DNA of 63,945 nt from Fimbriimonas sp. (GCA_031292555.1 JARLGV010000068.1:1-63945), one strand, 5' to 3'. Counted from the stretch's first letter, positions 18,051 to 26,920 are shown. The notes: generated from the letters alone by a model not told the origin. Program-made: numbers and translations.

Positions 18051-19784
18051 ATGACCAAATCCGTAGACGTACTTATCATCGGCGGCGGACCAGCAGGGAC
18101 CACGGTCGGATCTCTGCTTCGACGTTACAGTCCCCATTTGAGGGTTCTGATTGTCGAGAGGGAGCAATTTCCAAGGGACCACATTGGTGAGAGCCAATTG
18201 CCGGCGATCTGTAAGGTGCTGAACGAAATCGGCGTGTGGGACAAGGTGGAGGCGGCCGGATTCCCGATCAAGATCGGCAGCACCTATCGCTGGGGCCGGA
18301 CCGATGAGCTTTGGCAGGTCAACTTCCTGACCGACGACCTACAAGAGCAGCCGCGCCCTAATAAATTCGAGGGACAAAGGGCTCGGACGGCCTTTCAAGT
18401 TGATCGAAGCATCTACGACAAGATCCTATTGGATCATTCGAGAGAAGTTGGGTGCGAGGTCATCGAGAATATGAGAGTCACCGAGGTACTGCGAGACGGC
18501 GATCGGATCCTTGGTGTAAGAGTGGCTCCAACTAAAGCCGGTCCTGAGGAAGCAGAGACAGTCACCGCCCGATTTTACGTGGACGCTTCCGGAGTATCCG
18601 GGATTATTCGTCGGTCCATGGATGTCGAAGTGGACTCTCCGACGACTCTACGCAACATAGCGCTATACGACTACTGGCAGGACGCGGAGTGGGCGGAGAC
18701 GATCTGTCGCAGCGGTACTCGGGCTCAGATCATGAGTATCGGCTGGGGGTGGCTCTGGTATATCGCGATCACCTCGACGCGAACGTCGATCGGCTTGGTG
18801 ACGCCGGCGAGCTATCTCAAATCCTGTGGCAAGAAACCGGAAGACCTCTATCTAGAAGCGATTGCCGCCGAACCGAGGATTTCAAAGCTGGTCGGGAACG
18901 CCCGACGAGAGAAGCTCTTCCAAACGACGAAGGACTGGAACTATATTTCCGACCGGCTCGCCGGCGAGAACTGGTTCCTTGTAGGGGATGCATGCGGATT
19001 CGCGGATCCGATTTTGACGGCCGGGATGACGCTTGCCCAAGTCGGAGCGCGAAAAGTCGCTTATACGATTCTCGAATTGGAACGCAAGGAACTCGACCCA
19101 GGCTGGTTGCGAAGCGAATACACGCGTACTCACCGGTCGAACATTATCCAGCACATAAGGTTTGCGGAGTTTTGGTACTCGTCGAACGGCTGTTTTACTG
19201 ACCTGCAGGAAAACTGCAAGCAAATCGCTCAAGATGCGGGGCTCGACCTATCGCCTGACAATGCGTTTCGGTGGCTCGGCACGGGCGGATTCGCTTCCGA
19301 CGTTCTGGCGGACGAGGAGGCCAACATCTTCGGCTTCCAGAGCGCCCGCGTAATCATCAGCCGGTTCACCGGTCTCCCCATGACTTGGTCGGTCACCCAG
19401 AACAATCGGTTCAAACTAGACCTGGTAGGCGCCGTGCCGGACACGATCGCATATTATCAGGGTGGCCGGGTGATCTCAGTCAAGTGCTACAAGCGGGGCG
19501 AGAAAATACTTCCGCTTAACGGTCCCAACCAGTTCGTGTTCTCGATCCTGAATCAAGAGTCGGATGCCACCACGATCGCCCGTCACTTCACTCACTTCTT
19601 TAAGTCGCGACCGCGTGACTTCCCGAACTATGGGGCGGCATACCAGAAGGCGTTCGAGGTGCTCGAGACGATGATTTCGGAGGGTTGGGTGACGGCGTCG
19701 GTCAACAAGGCTCGCCCATTCATACCTCTCGGCGATCCAAACACCAAGTCCGCCGTCCAGGCGTCCACCAGCGAGGAAGGATAA
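18051..19784 (+). CDS. Flavin-dependent halogenase-like protein, subfamily B (B1)
   Basis: A 577-residue paralogue of A1. Visible: VLIIGGGPAGTT (FAD), Lys74 in FPIKIGSTYRWG (halogenase Lys position), and GDACGFADPILTAGMT. The halogenase WxWxIP motif is altered to WLWYIA (residues 234-239), so the Pro is lost. Subfamily B differs from A in the region after the Lys (RWGRTDELWQVNF rather than RWGKxPELWDFEF) and in YDYWQDAEWAETI. The start is ATG 18051, not the upstream in-frame TTG, because the leader hairpin ends at 18050. ST2 follows 73 bp downstream. It may be a halogenase or a halogenase-derived monooxygenase. Confidence 0.82.
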   Translation: MTKSVDVLIIGGGPAGTTVGSLLRRYSPHLRVLIVEREQFPRDHIGESQLPAICKVLNEIGVWDKVEAAGFPIKIGSTYRWGRTDELWQVNFLTDDLQEQPRPNKFEGQRARTAFQVDRSIYDKILLDHSREVGCEVIENMRVTEVLRDGDRILGVRVAPTKAGPEEAETVTARFYVDASGVSGIIRRSMDVEVDSPTTLRNIALYDYWQDAEWAETICRSGTRAQIMSIGWGWLWYIAITSTRTSIGLVTPASYLKSCGKKPEDLYLEAIAAEPRISKLVGNARREKLFQTTKDWNYISDRLAGENWFLVGDACGFADPILTAGMTLAQVGARKVAYTILELERKELDPGWLRSEYTRTHRSNIIQHIRFAEFWYSSNGCFTDLQENCKQIAQDAGLDLSPDNAFRWLGTGGFASDVLADEEANIFGFQSARVIISRFTGLPMTWSVTQNNRFKLDLVGAVPDTIAYYQGGRVISVKCYKRGEKILPLNGPNQFVFSILNQESDATTIARHFTHFFKSRPRDFPNYGAAYQKAFEVLETMISEGWVTASVNKARPFIPLGDPNTKSAVQASTSEEG

Positions 19785-19857
19785 TCGATACAAGTTGCCT
19801 TCGGAGTTGGCCCAATGGCTCTGTTCAATCTGCGCGCTGGACTGGCGACAAGACCTG

Positions 19858-21615
19858 ATGGAGACTAGCCCGCAAGCCCTGTACGATCGAAGCCGCGCAG
19901 CCTTTCGCAAGGGTGACCTTCGCGAAGCGGCGCTGTTTGCCGACCAGTTAGTGCTTGCGACAGGGGAATCGTCTCAGGCGATGGCATGGGCAGCGCGCAT
20001 TCGGCTCGCCGGGCGCGACTGGAGCGGTGCGCTGGCGATCGTCCTTCAAGCGATCAAGAAGGAGCCAACTTCCGAGTTGCACGGCCTGCTTGGCCAGACG
20101 CAAGTGGGCCTTGGCGAGTACGAATTGGCGGAGGCGGCTTTTAGCGAGGCGAGTAGGTTGCAGCCCGACTACGCACCTTGGAAGTATCAACGTGCGCTTG
20201 TGCTGTTACGGCTGCAGCGCGATTTTGAGGCAATGGACCTTCTCAGACAGGGCGCCGCAATTACACCAAACGCGAACTGCCTCTTTCGCCTCGCCGAACT
20301 GGAACTCAACTATAGCGACCCGACAGCGTCGCTCGCGGCCGCAGAAAGAGCGTTGACTATGGAGCCATCGGACGCGATGGGGCACACGGTGGCCGCCAGC
20401 GGTTTGCAGGATCTAGGGCGCGAGGCAGAAGCAGACGCTCATTGGGAATCCGCCAGATCGCTGGCAAAACCAGATTCGGAGCAGGTCGATCTTATTCGGG
20501 CGCGATACTTTGTGCAGCGAGGGGACATGGACAAGGGCGCCGCCATTTTGGAGGACCTGATCGACCGCTATCCCGATCGTCCGGCCGCCTATGCCCGTCT
20601 CGCGGCAAACAAGAAGTTCAATTCTGAGGATCTGAAGTTGGTCGACAAGATGACCGATCTCACCGAGTCGGGGCAGTTGGCCGACGCCGACCGCATGCAG
20701 ATCGAGTATTCGCTTGGTAAAGCGCATGACGACCTGGGTCAATACGAATCTGCAATGTCTCACTTCAATCGGGCCAATCGACTCGCCCGTCGGTCGATCG
20801 AAGAACGAGGCGGATTCAACCGAGACGAGTTTTCCGACATCATTGCGATTCGAAAGCATGTCCTCTGCGCCGAATCGGTCGCCAAGCTCCGTCGAATCGG
20901 GAATCCAACGGAGATGCCGGTCTTCGTGATGGGAATGATGAGGTCAGGCACAACGCTTGCGGAACGAATCCTTGCGAGCCATCCGGCGGTTCAGGGGGCG
21001 GGGGAGCAGAGTCTGTGGATCAATGCCGATCATCGTCTGACGGATTTCAGGGCTCACCGGCTGAACGAACTGCTCGTTCACGAGACCTCAGCCCTGTATA
21101 TGAGGTTGCTTGCGCGCTATGCGAACGGTGCCGATAGGGTCGTGGATAAGCAGCCTGGCAACTTGATCCTTGCAGGCATCCTTCATATCGCATTCCCTAA
21201 CGCGAAGATCGTCTACATGCGCCGGAACCCGGTTGACAACGCGATTTCGATATGGAATACCCATATACGGACGACGACCCCCTTTGTCAACGACAAATCG
21301 AACATCGTGTACGCCTTCAAACAATATGACGATCTGTTCGGCCATTGGAAGCAGGTCATTCCGGCGGATCGGTTACTGGAAGTCTCCTACGAAGGATTGA
21401 TTCTCGACCGCGAAAACACGACACGAAGGATTCTTGAGTTCTGTGGGCTTCCGTGGAGCGATAGTTGCCTGGAGCCGGAGAAGCACAAGGGGTTAGTGAC
21501 GACTCCGAGCGTATGGCAGGTGAGGCAATCGGTGTACCGGACTTCTGTCGATCGGTGGCGAAACTACGAGCCGTGGCTCGACGAGTTCCGAGAGCTGCTT
21601 CAAGGCGAGTCGTGA
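19858..21615 (+). CDS. TPR-repeat sulfotransferase (ST2)
   Basis: A 585-residue paralogue of ST1 with the same layout: TPR-like helices (AAEAAFSEASRLQPDYAPWK-like units) for the first 300 residues, then a PAPS sulfotransferase with VMGMMRSGTTLAERIL (RSGTT 362-366) and IVYMRRNPVDNAISIW. The C-termini of both end in a matching VWQ/FWQ-RQ-YR-S-WRRYEPWL segment. The start is set at METSPQALYDRS, where the repeat region begins; a TTG 63 bp upstream is also open. It sits between halogenases B1 and A2, mirroring ST1 beside A1. Confidence 0.88.
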   Translation: METSPQALYDRSRAAFRKGDLREAALFADQLVLATGESSQAMAWAARIRLAGRDWSGALAIVLQAIKKEPTSELHGLLGQTQVGLGEYELAEAAFSEASRLQPDYAPWKYQRALVLLRLQRDFEAMDLLRQGAAITPNANCLFRLAELELNYSDPTASLAAAERALTMEPSDAMGHTVAASGLQDLGREAEADAHWESARSLAKPDSEQVDLIRARYFVQRGDMDKGAAILEDLIDRYPDRPAAYARLAANKKFNSEDLKLVDKMTDLTESGQLADADRMQIEYSLGKAHDDLGQYESAMSHFNRANRLARRSIEERGGFNRDEFSDIIAIRKHVLCAESVAKLRRIGNPTEMPVFVMGMMRSGTTLAERILASHPAVQGAGEQSLWINADHRLTDFRAHRLNELLVHETSALYMRLLARYANGADRVVDKQPGNLILAGILHIAFPNAKIVYMRRNPVDNAISIWNTHIRTTTPFVNDKSNIVYAFKQYDDLFGHWKQVIPADRLLEVSYEGLILDRENTTRRILEFCGLPWSDSCLEPEKHKGLVTTPSVWQVRQSVYRTSVDRWRNYEPWLDEFRELLQGES

Positions 21616-21766
21616 CCGGACGTCGTCAGTCCCCTTAGTCAGCGTTTGACGCGGATCGAGGGCTTGCAGACTCATTTCCAAAATGGCGCCTTGTCCTGTA
21701 GAGTTATTGATAGGATTGGCGCAGGTCGATGCGAATAGCCTCTGATCTGCACCGAGGATATTTGTA

Positions 21767-23464
21767 ATGCAATACGATGTGGCTATTATCGGCGGCGGCC
21801 CGGCGGGCACTACGGCGGGCACTCTTCTAAAAAAATACCAGCCTGATCTCAACGTTGTGATCCTTGAGCGAGAGAAGTTCCCACGAGATCATATTGGCGA
21901 AAGTCAGCTGCCTGCGATCTCGATGATCCTCCACGAGATGGGTGCGTGGGACAAGATCGAGGCTGCCAACTTTCCGATCAAGATTGGCTCGACAAACCGA
22001 TGGGGGAAAGTGCCGGAACTGTGGGACTTTGAGTTCTATCCGTCTGAAAAGTTCGAGGAACAAGAGCGGCCCGCGAAGTTCGAGGGGCAGCGACGGTTCA
22101 CTGCATTCCAGGTGGACCGCTCTATCTACGATAAGATTCTGCTCGACCACGCCGCCGAGTGTGGAGTCGAAGTTAGGGAGCAAACGACAGTCAAGGAGAT
22201 TCTCAAGACAGGCGATCGGGTCGATGGTCTCACGTTGGCCGACGGCGATGTGGTTACTGCGAAGCACTATCTAGACGCCTCGGGCCACACGGGGATTCTC
22301 CGTCGAGCGATGGGCGTCACTTGCGAGTATCCGTCGACCCTGCAGAACATTGCCCTCTGGGACTACTGGCAGAATGCGGAATGGGCGGTAGAGATTGGGG
22401 TCGGCGCCACCAAGATCCAGGTGATGAGCCTTGGGTATGGCTGGATCTGGTTCATTCCGCTGGGGCCCACGAGAACCAGTATCGGCTTGGTCGTGCCGGC
22501 TGAATACTACAAGGAACGCGGGATACGCCCGGAAGACCTTTACATGGAAGCGCTGGGACAAGAAGAGCGGATCTCTGGCCTGATCACGAATGCCACGAGG
22601 GAGGGGAAGTTCACCTCGACAAAGGACTGGTCATTCCTATCTAGCCGACAGAGCGGGGAGAATTGGTTCCTAATCGGAGAAAGCGCCGGCTTCGCCGACC
22701 CGATTTTATCGGCGGGGATGACGATGGCGCATTGCGGCGGTAGGGAAGTTGCCTGTACGATCTTGGAACTCGAAAAGGGGCAACATGACTCTGCCTGGCT
22801 AAGAGAGCAGTTCGATCTCAGACAGTCACAGCGCGTGACCAGTCATATACGTTTCGCCGACTTTTGGTACACCGCCAACGCCCAGTTCCAGGATATCAAG
22901 GAATGCATCCAGCGTATCGCTGGGGATGCCGGACTGGATTTGACTCCCGACCATGCCTGGGATTGGCTCGCAAGGGGAGGATTCATCGACGAGGACCTAT
23001 CCACCGGAGTCGGTGGCTTTTCGCTCCTTACGGTCAAAGGGCTATCGACGGTGCTTGCGGATCTGCCGCAGCGGGATCCCCTGAGCGAGAACAACATGTT
23101 CAAGCTAAACTTGGCGGGAGCATCGGTCAAGGAGCGAGCCGAATACTCGAATGGAGGGATCAAGGCCTGTAAGTGCTATGTAAGAGGGGCCAAGGTGCTC
23201 CCGGTAGACGGGCGATTCAAGATGGTGATTGGAATGCTCCAACGGTCTTCATCGATGGACCACATCATTCCGATGATTACTCAATTCGTCGAGTCCTTCC
23301 CCGATTCGAATGTTCGGTATCGGGCATTCACCAAGACTATGGAGGCTTTTGAGGCACTTATCGCAGACGGGTGGGTTATCGCGTCCTGCGATCCTAACAA
23401 GCAACTCTATCGTATCGAGTATCACGACCAAACGATCCGACTGAATAAGGACACCCTCCATTGA
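21767..23464 (+). CDS. Flavin-dependent halogenase-like protein, subfamily A (A2)
   Basis: A 565-residue close paralogue of A1. FAD motif VAIIGGGPAGTT; Lys72 in FPIKIGSTNRWG; intact WxWxIP as WIWFIP (226-231); GESAGFADPILSAGMT. The tail of about 150 residues again has a LPVDGRFKMVIGMLQRSS segment and an EALIADGWVIAS segment like A1. The ATG at 21767 is preceded by GAGGATATTTGTA, a possible weak ribosome-binding site. The 151-bp gap from ST2 contains a possible stem of GCAGGTC with GATCTGC. With WxWxIP and Lys both intact, A2 is among the best candidates for real halogenation here. Confidence 0.86.
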   Translation: MQYDVAIIGGGPAGTTAGTLLKKYQPDLNVVILEREKFPRDHIGESQLPAISMILHEMGAWDKIEAANFPIKIGSTNRWGKVPELWDFEFYPSEKFEEQERPAKFEGQRRFTAFQVDRSIYDKILLDHAAECGVEVREQTTVKEILKTGDRVDGLTLADGDVVTAKHYLDASGHTGILRRAMGVTCEYPSTLQNIALWDYWQNAEWAVEIGVGATKIQVMSLGYGWIWFIPLGPTRTSIGLVVPAEYYKERGIRPEDLYMEALGQEERISGLITNATREGKFTSTKDWSFLSSRQSGENWFLIGESAGFADPILSAGMTMAHCGGREVACTILELEKGQHDSAWLREQFDLRQSQRVTSHIRFADFWYTANAQFQDIKECIQRIAGDAGLDLTPDHAWDWLARGGFIDEDLSTGVGGFSLLTVKGLSTVLADLPQRDPLSENNMFKLNLAGASVKERAEYSNGGIKACKCYVRGAKVLPVDGRFKMVIGMLQRSSSMDHIIPMITQFVESFPDSNVRYRAFTKTMEAFEALIADGWVIASCDPNKQLYRIEYHDQTIRLNKDTLH

Positions 23465-23485
23465 TTTGGCGGGCGTAGGCATCGG

Positions 23486-23550
23486 TTGTCTGAGCCGTGG
23501 AACTATCCTATAATGGCTTCGTTCGGGGATAGCCCCGGAATCCCGTGCCC
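23486..23550 (+). promoter_or_regulatory. Promoter and leader hairpin of halogenase B2
   Basis: A -35-like TTGTCT at 23486-23491, a 17-bp spacer and a perfect TATAAT at 23509-23514 form the best promoter in the cluster. The leader contains a hairpin CGGGG-ATAG-CCCCG (23524-23537, extendable by two pairs) close to the ATG at 23551, with no Shine-Dalgarno. The arrangement parallels B1. Confidence 0.7.
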
Positions 23551-25242
23551 ATGACATACGACGTACTTATCATCGGCGGCGGACCTGCCGGAAGCTCGGT
23601 CGGCGCCCTGCTCCGCCGATACAATCCTTCTCTCAAGGTCCTGATTATCGAGCGTGAGCGCTTTCCCCGCGATCACGTGGGCGAGAGCCAACTGCCGGCG
23701 ATCTGTTCCGTTCTGAACGAGATGGGCGCCTGGGACAAGGTCGAAGCGGCCGGGTTCCCGATCAAAGTCGGCAGCACCTATCGATGGGGACGTACCGACG
23801 ACCTCTGGCAGGTTAATTTCCTTCAGGAGGATATCGAGGACCGGCCTCGTCCTGGTCAGTACCGGGGGCAGCGTGCCCGAACCGCATTTCAGGTCGATCG
23901 ATCCATCTACGACAAGATCCTCTTGGAACATGCCCAGTCGATGGGATGCGAAGTGATCCAGAACGCAAAGGTTACAGAGATCCTAAGGGACGGCGACTGT
24001 ATCACTGGAGTGAAAACCGCACCGTCCGATCCCACCGATGTTCAAGCGGGGGAGTCAGTACCGGAACTGCTGACCGCGCGGTACTACGTGGACGCTTCCG
24101 GGGGCTCGGGCATCTTGCGCCGGGCTATGGACGTTCAAATCGAGTCACCGTCCACTCTTAGAAATATCGCGCTCTACGACTATTGGCAAGATGCTGAATG
24201 GGCGGAGACGATCGGAAAGCACGGAACACGCGCTCAGATAATGAGTATCGGTTGGGGCTGGCTCTGGTTCATCCAGATCACTCAAACGAGGACATCTATC
24301 GGCTTGGTCACGCCGGCGGAGTACTACAAATCGTGTGGAAAGAAGCCGGAAGACCTCTACATGGAGGCAGTGTCAATCGAGCCCAGAATCTCCAAACTGG
24401 TTCAAAGCGCGCGCTGCGAGCACAAGTTCCACGCTACCAAGGACTGGAACTACCTTACCGACCGTCTCGCAGGGGACAACTGGTTCTTGGTTGGCGACGC
24501 ATGCGGCTTTGCCGATCCAATATTGACGGCAGGCATGACTTTGGCTCAGGTTAGTGCGCGCAAGGTCGCATACACGATCATCGAGCTTGACCGCAAAGAA
24601 GTGGACGAAGCATGGCTGAAGACTGAATATACGCGCACCCACCGTTCGAACATCTATCAGCACATAAGGTTTGCCGAGTATTGGTATTCGGCTAATGGCT
24701 GCTTCACCGACCTGCAGGACAACTGTCGCCAAATCGCCGCGGATGCGGGCCTCGACCTATCACCCGATGCAGCATTTCGATGGCTAGGGACAGGCGGCTT
24801 CGCATCGGATGTCTTGGCGTCCGAGGATGCAAACATCTTTGGGTTACGTATGGCAAAGGTCATAGCGGGACGTTTCGGCGGCGCCCCGGCTGGCTGGGAG
24901 GTCGTGAAGAAGAACAAGTTTCAGATGAATCTTGCTGGAACTACGCGGGACACCATGGCCATCTATCTGGATGGGCGAGTGAATGCAGTTAATTGCCTTA
25001 GGCGTGGCAACAAGGCGCTTCCGCTCGTTGGCAACAACCAGATGATCTATTCGATCTTGAAGTTCGAATCGGATGCCACAACGGTTGGCCAGCTAATGGC
25101 AAACCACATTTCGAAGAATCCTGGGCTCTTTCCCGAGCCGCAAAGGGCTTTCGACAAGGGCCTCGAGGTTCTGGAGACGATGATTGTCGACGGATGGGTG
25201 ACCGCGAGCATAAACAAAAAGCGGCCATTCCTAGATATCTAG
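23551..25242 (+). CDS. Flavin-dependent halogenase-like protein, subfamily B (B2)
   Basis: A 563-residue paralogue most like B1: VLIIGGGPAGSS, Lys72 in FPIKVGSTYRWG, RTDDLWQVNFL, and GDACGFADPILTAGMT. The WxWxIP motif reads WLWFIQ (237-242), so the Pro is replaced as in B1. The C-terminal tail has LPLVGNNQMIYSILKFESDA and VLETMIVDGWVTAS, again the winged-helix-like pattern. It has its own promoter (23486-23514) and is the last gene before a strong terminator. ATG 23551 is preferred to the in-frame GTG two codons earlier because of the leader hairpin. Confidence 0.82.
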   Translation: MTYDVLIIGGGPAGSSVGALLRRYNPSLKVLIIERERFPRDHVGESQLPAICSVLNEMGAWDKVEAAGFPIKVGSTYRWGRTDDLWQVNFLQEDIEDRPRPGQYRGQRARTAFQVDRSIYDKILLEHAQSMGCEVIQNAKVTEILRDGDCITGVKTAPSDPTDVQAGESVPELLTARYYVDASGGSGILRRAMDVQIESPSTLRNIALYDYWQDAEWAETIGKHGTRAQIMSIGWGWLWFIQITQTRTSIGLVTPAEYYKSCGKKPEDLYMEAVSIEPRISKLVQSARCEHKFHATKDWNYLTDRLAGDNWFLVGDACGFADPILTAGMTLAQVSARKVAYTIIELDRKEVDEAWLKTEYTRTHRSNIYQHIRFAEYWYSANGCFTDLQDNCRQIAADAGLDLSPDAAFRWLGTGGFASDVLASEDANIFGLRMAKVIAGRFGGAPAGWEVVKKNKFQMNLAGTTRDTMAIYLDGRVNAVNCLRRGNKALPLVGNNQMIYSILKFESDATTVGQLMANHISKNPGLFPEPQRAFDKGLEVLETMIVDGWVTASINKKRPFLDI

Positions 25243-25251
25243 GATCCCAAC

Positions 25252-25294
25252 ATGCAATTGAACCCGACACTTGACGTGCCAGGCTCAATTGCAT
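25252..25294. repeat. Inverted repeat downstream of halogenase B2
   Basis: ATGCAATTGAACC and GGCTCAATTGCAT are 13-nt inverted arms with one G-U pair, separated by 17 nt, beginning 10 bp after the B2 stop. It probably forms a hairpin as the first part of a double terminator with the stem at 25295-25326. Confidence 0.6.
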
Positions 25295-25326
25295 CTGGGC
25301 TCGAGTGGATACACTTCCGAGCCCAG
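25295..25326. terminator. Bidirectional-type intrinsic terminator
   Basis: CTGGGCTCG pairs with CGAGCCCAG (9 bp), with an inner AGTG-GATA-CACT stem; TTTGCTATTT follows on the plus strand. It lies between the B2 stop (25242) and the stop of the convergent lipoprotein gene (25331), so it can close both transcripts. Confidence 0.8.
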
Positions 25327-25330
25327 TTTG

Positions 25331-25546
25331 CTATTTGGCTTTGCTACCAGGCTGCAAGGGCGTCGAGCCGGGAATGGCTCCCGGCTTCGGCGCGGAGCCC
25401 GCCGCCGCATCGCCTCCATTATTGGCCTTGGGACCAGGCGCGGAGGATGCTGTCGCGTCGGACGATTGGCTAGAATCGCCGCTATTACAGCCGCACAGAT
25501 AGAGACACGAGGCTACAAGCAAGGCAGTGAGGAACACGTTCCTCAA
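25331..25546 (-). CDS. Small lipoprotein (copy 1)
   Basis: A 71-residue protein with a lipoprotein signal: a hydrophobic stretch VFLTALLVASCLYL then LCGC, whose last Cys fits a lipobox. The mature part is low-complexity and rich in Ser, Ala, Gly and Pro and ends PGSKAK. The start is inferred to be TTG at 25546, which overlaps the TGA stop of the upstream pseudopilin (TTGA), implying translational coupling; an ATG 15 bp further upstream is the alternative. It is paralogous in layout and C-terminus to the gene at 26921-27130. Function unknown. Confidence 0.65.
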   Translation of the reverse strand: MRNVFLTALLVASCLYLCGCNSGDSSQSSDATASSAPGPKANNGGDAAAGSAPKPGAIPGSTPLQPGSKAK

Positions 25547-26397
25547 TTGACGTTGCCCCATAGGTACTGGTTCGTGTTGGTGAAGACGACTGCGCTATCC
25601 GCGATGTTCGGATTCCAGTTCGTGCCAGCGGCCATTGCTCCTGGCGGCATCACCTTCACGTGTCCGTCGCAGAAGCTGACGATGCCGTCGCCTGCCTTGC
25701 GAATTGAGTTCCAACCCGTGTAAGCGCCCGCGATTCGGTTGCCTTGCATCGGAGTGGATTCCCACCAGCCGGATCCCCAGTTGTCGATGCAGAGCGGATT
25801 GATCGAATAGCACTCCGGAGCTTCAACCGTGTAGGGCGAAGCCAAGAGCGTTCCCGCCCCCCACCAGTACTCGCTGTTCTCCTGGGCAGTGGAGTGAGCG
25901 GAGACCATTACCGTCTCGGACGGTCGGCTGAGCGAAGTGAACGAAACCGGCGTGCGGACCCACTTGTTAGGGCCGGTGCCACTCGTCGATGTGATTGGGC
26001 TCAAAGCGGTGTAGTTGTAGCCGTACTCCGGATTGTATGAATACCAGCCCGAATCGGATCCGCCCGGATTTGGGGTTGTTTGAGGATCTTCCAGGATGCC
26101 ACCATTCTTGGTGTACGGAAGAATCTCATAGCTCCAGGGGCTGAATGCGCTGCTCCAGGAACCGTACCAGTAAAGTGCGTCGTGTTGACCCCAGATACAA
26201 TCGACCGGCGCCATATCGTCAGCATCGGCAGAGTACATGAGGACCGCAAGTGACTGCTGCTTCTCGTTGCTTACCGAAGCAGTAGCCTTTGCGGCTGCTT
26301 TTGCTTGAGCAAACACCGGGAAGAGAATCGCTGCGAGAATCGCAATGATTGCGATCACAACCAATAATTCAATAAGAGTAAATGCTTTTCGGCCCAA
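25543..26397 (-). CDS. Type II secretion-type pseudopilin with H-X9-DG-like C-terminus (copy 1)
   Basis: A 284-residue protein with a class III prepilin signal: GRKAFTLIELLVVIAIIAILAAILFPVFAQ, with cleavage before F and Glu at +5, followed by a hydrophobic helix. The C-terminus has FCDGHVKVMPPG, the motif typical of the large Planctomycetes/Armatimonadota pseudopilin family. It is expected to sit in the inner membrane and be processed by a prepilin peptidase (not in this window). The start is TTG with a strong AAAGGAGG 5 nt upstream. Its lipoprotein partner overlaps the stop. Confidence 0.9.
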   Translation of the reverse strand: MGRKAFTLIELLVVIAIIAILAAILFPVFAQAKAAAKATASVSNEKQQSLAVLMYSADADDMAPVDCIWGQHDALYWYGSWSSAFSPWSYEILPYTKNGGILEDPQTTPNPGGSDSGWYSYNPEYGYNYTALSPITSTSGTGPNKWVRTPVSFTSLSRPSETVMVSAHSTAQENSEYWWGAGTLLASPYTVEAPECYSINPLCIDNWGSGWWESTPMQGNRIAGAYTGWNSIRKAGDGIVSFCDGHVKVMPPGAMAAGTNWNPNIADSAVVFTNTNQYLWGNVN

Positions 26398-26868
26398 AGG
26401 AACCTCCTTTCGAGTCCGCGCAAGAGGGCCCCGCGCGTCGTTACATTATCAAAGAAAAGTTCGCCGTATGGAAGGTCTTTTTTTAGAATTTCCACAGGAA
26501 TTGGGGATGAAAGGACTGATCTGAATCGCATTACCCCTGGAATCGCCTCTCTTCCAGCATGTACTGCCATAGAATGGCTTCGCGTTGCGCGATGAATCGG
26601 TATATCGCCCAGGATGATTCGAATCCGGATCTCTTGTACGCCCCCCTATCTGCCCAATAGCGGAAGATCCTGGCGATACGATAGTGTACTTTGGATTTGT
26701 GTATATGTTATGCGCACTCTGCTAAAGAAATAGACCAATATATAGATAGGGATTTGGCCCCATGCTGGCTGAGCACGCCTATCGAGCGATTACCTGTGCG
26801 TTGCTCGGTCAATCGAACTCCGTCGGCTGGCCAGACCCTGAAGAAGTTGAGGTCCGGGCGAAAGAGCC
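26398..26868. other. Long intergenic region upstream of pseudopilin copy 1
   Basis: About 470 bp with no convincing gene on either strand. It holds the promoter of pseudopilin copy 1 (26445-26473) near its left edge and AT-rich patches around 26690-26750. I see no tRNA, repeat or mobile element in the remainder. Confidence 0.5.
26445..26473 (-). promoter_or_regulatory. Promoter of pseudopilin copy 1
   Basis: On the minus strand TTCCAT (-35 position) is followed by a 17-bp spacer and GATAAT (-10). The -10 lies 47 nt before the TTG start. The spacer contains GGCGAAC, which is shared with the promoter of copy 2. Confidence 0.55.
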
Positions 26869-26899
26869 GGTCCACGTTGCGATGAGTGCGACGTGGACC
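26869..26899 (-). terminator. Hairpin after lipoprotein copy 2
   Basis: GGTCCACGTTGC and GCGACGTGGACC form a 12-bp stem with one G-U pair and a 7-nt loop, 21 bp beyond the lipoprotein stop. On the minus strand it is followed only by a short CTCTTT, so the U-tract is weak. A terminator is likely. Confidence 0.6.
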
Positions 26900-26920
26900 G
26901 TGCTTGAACGTAACCGGCAG

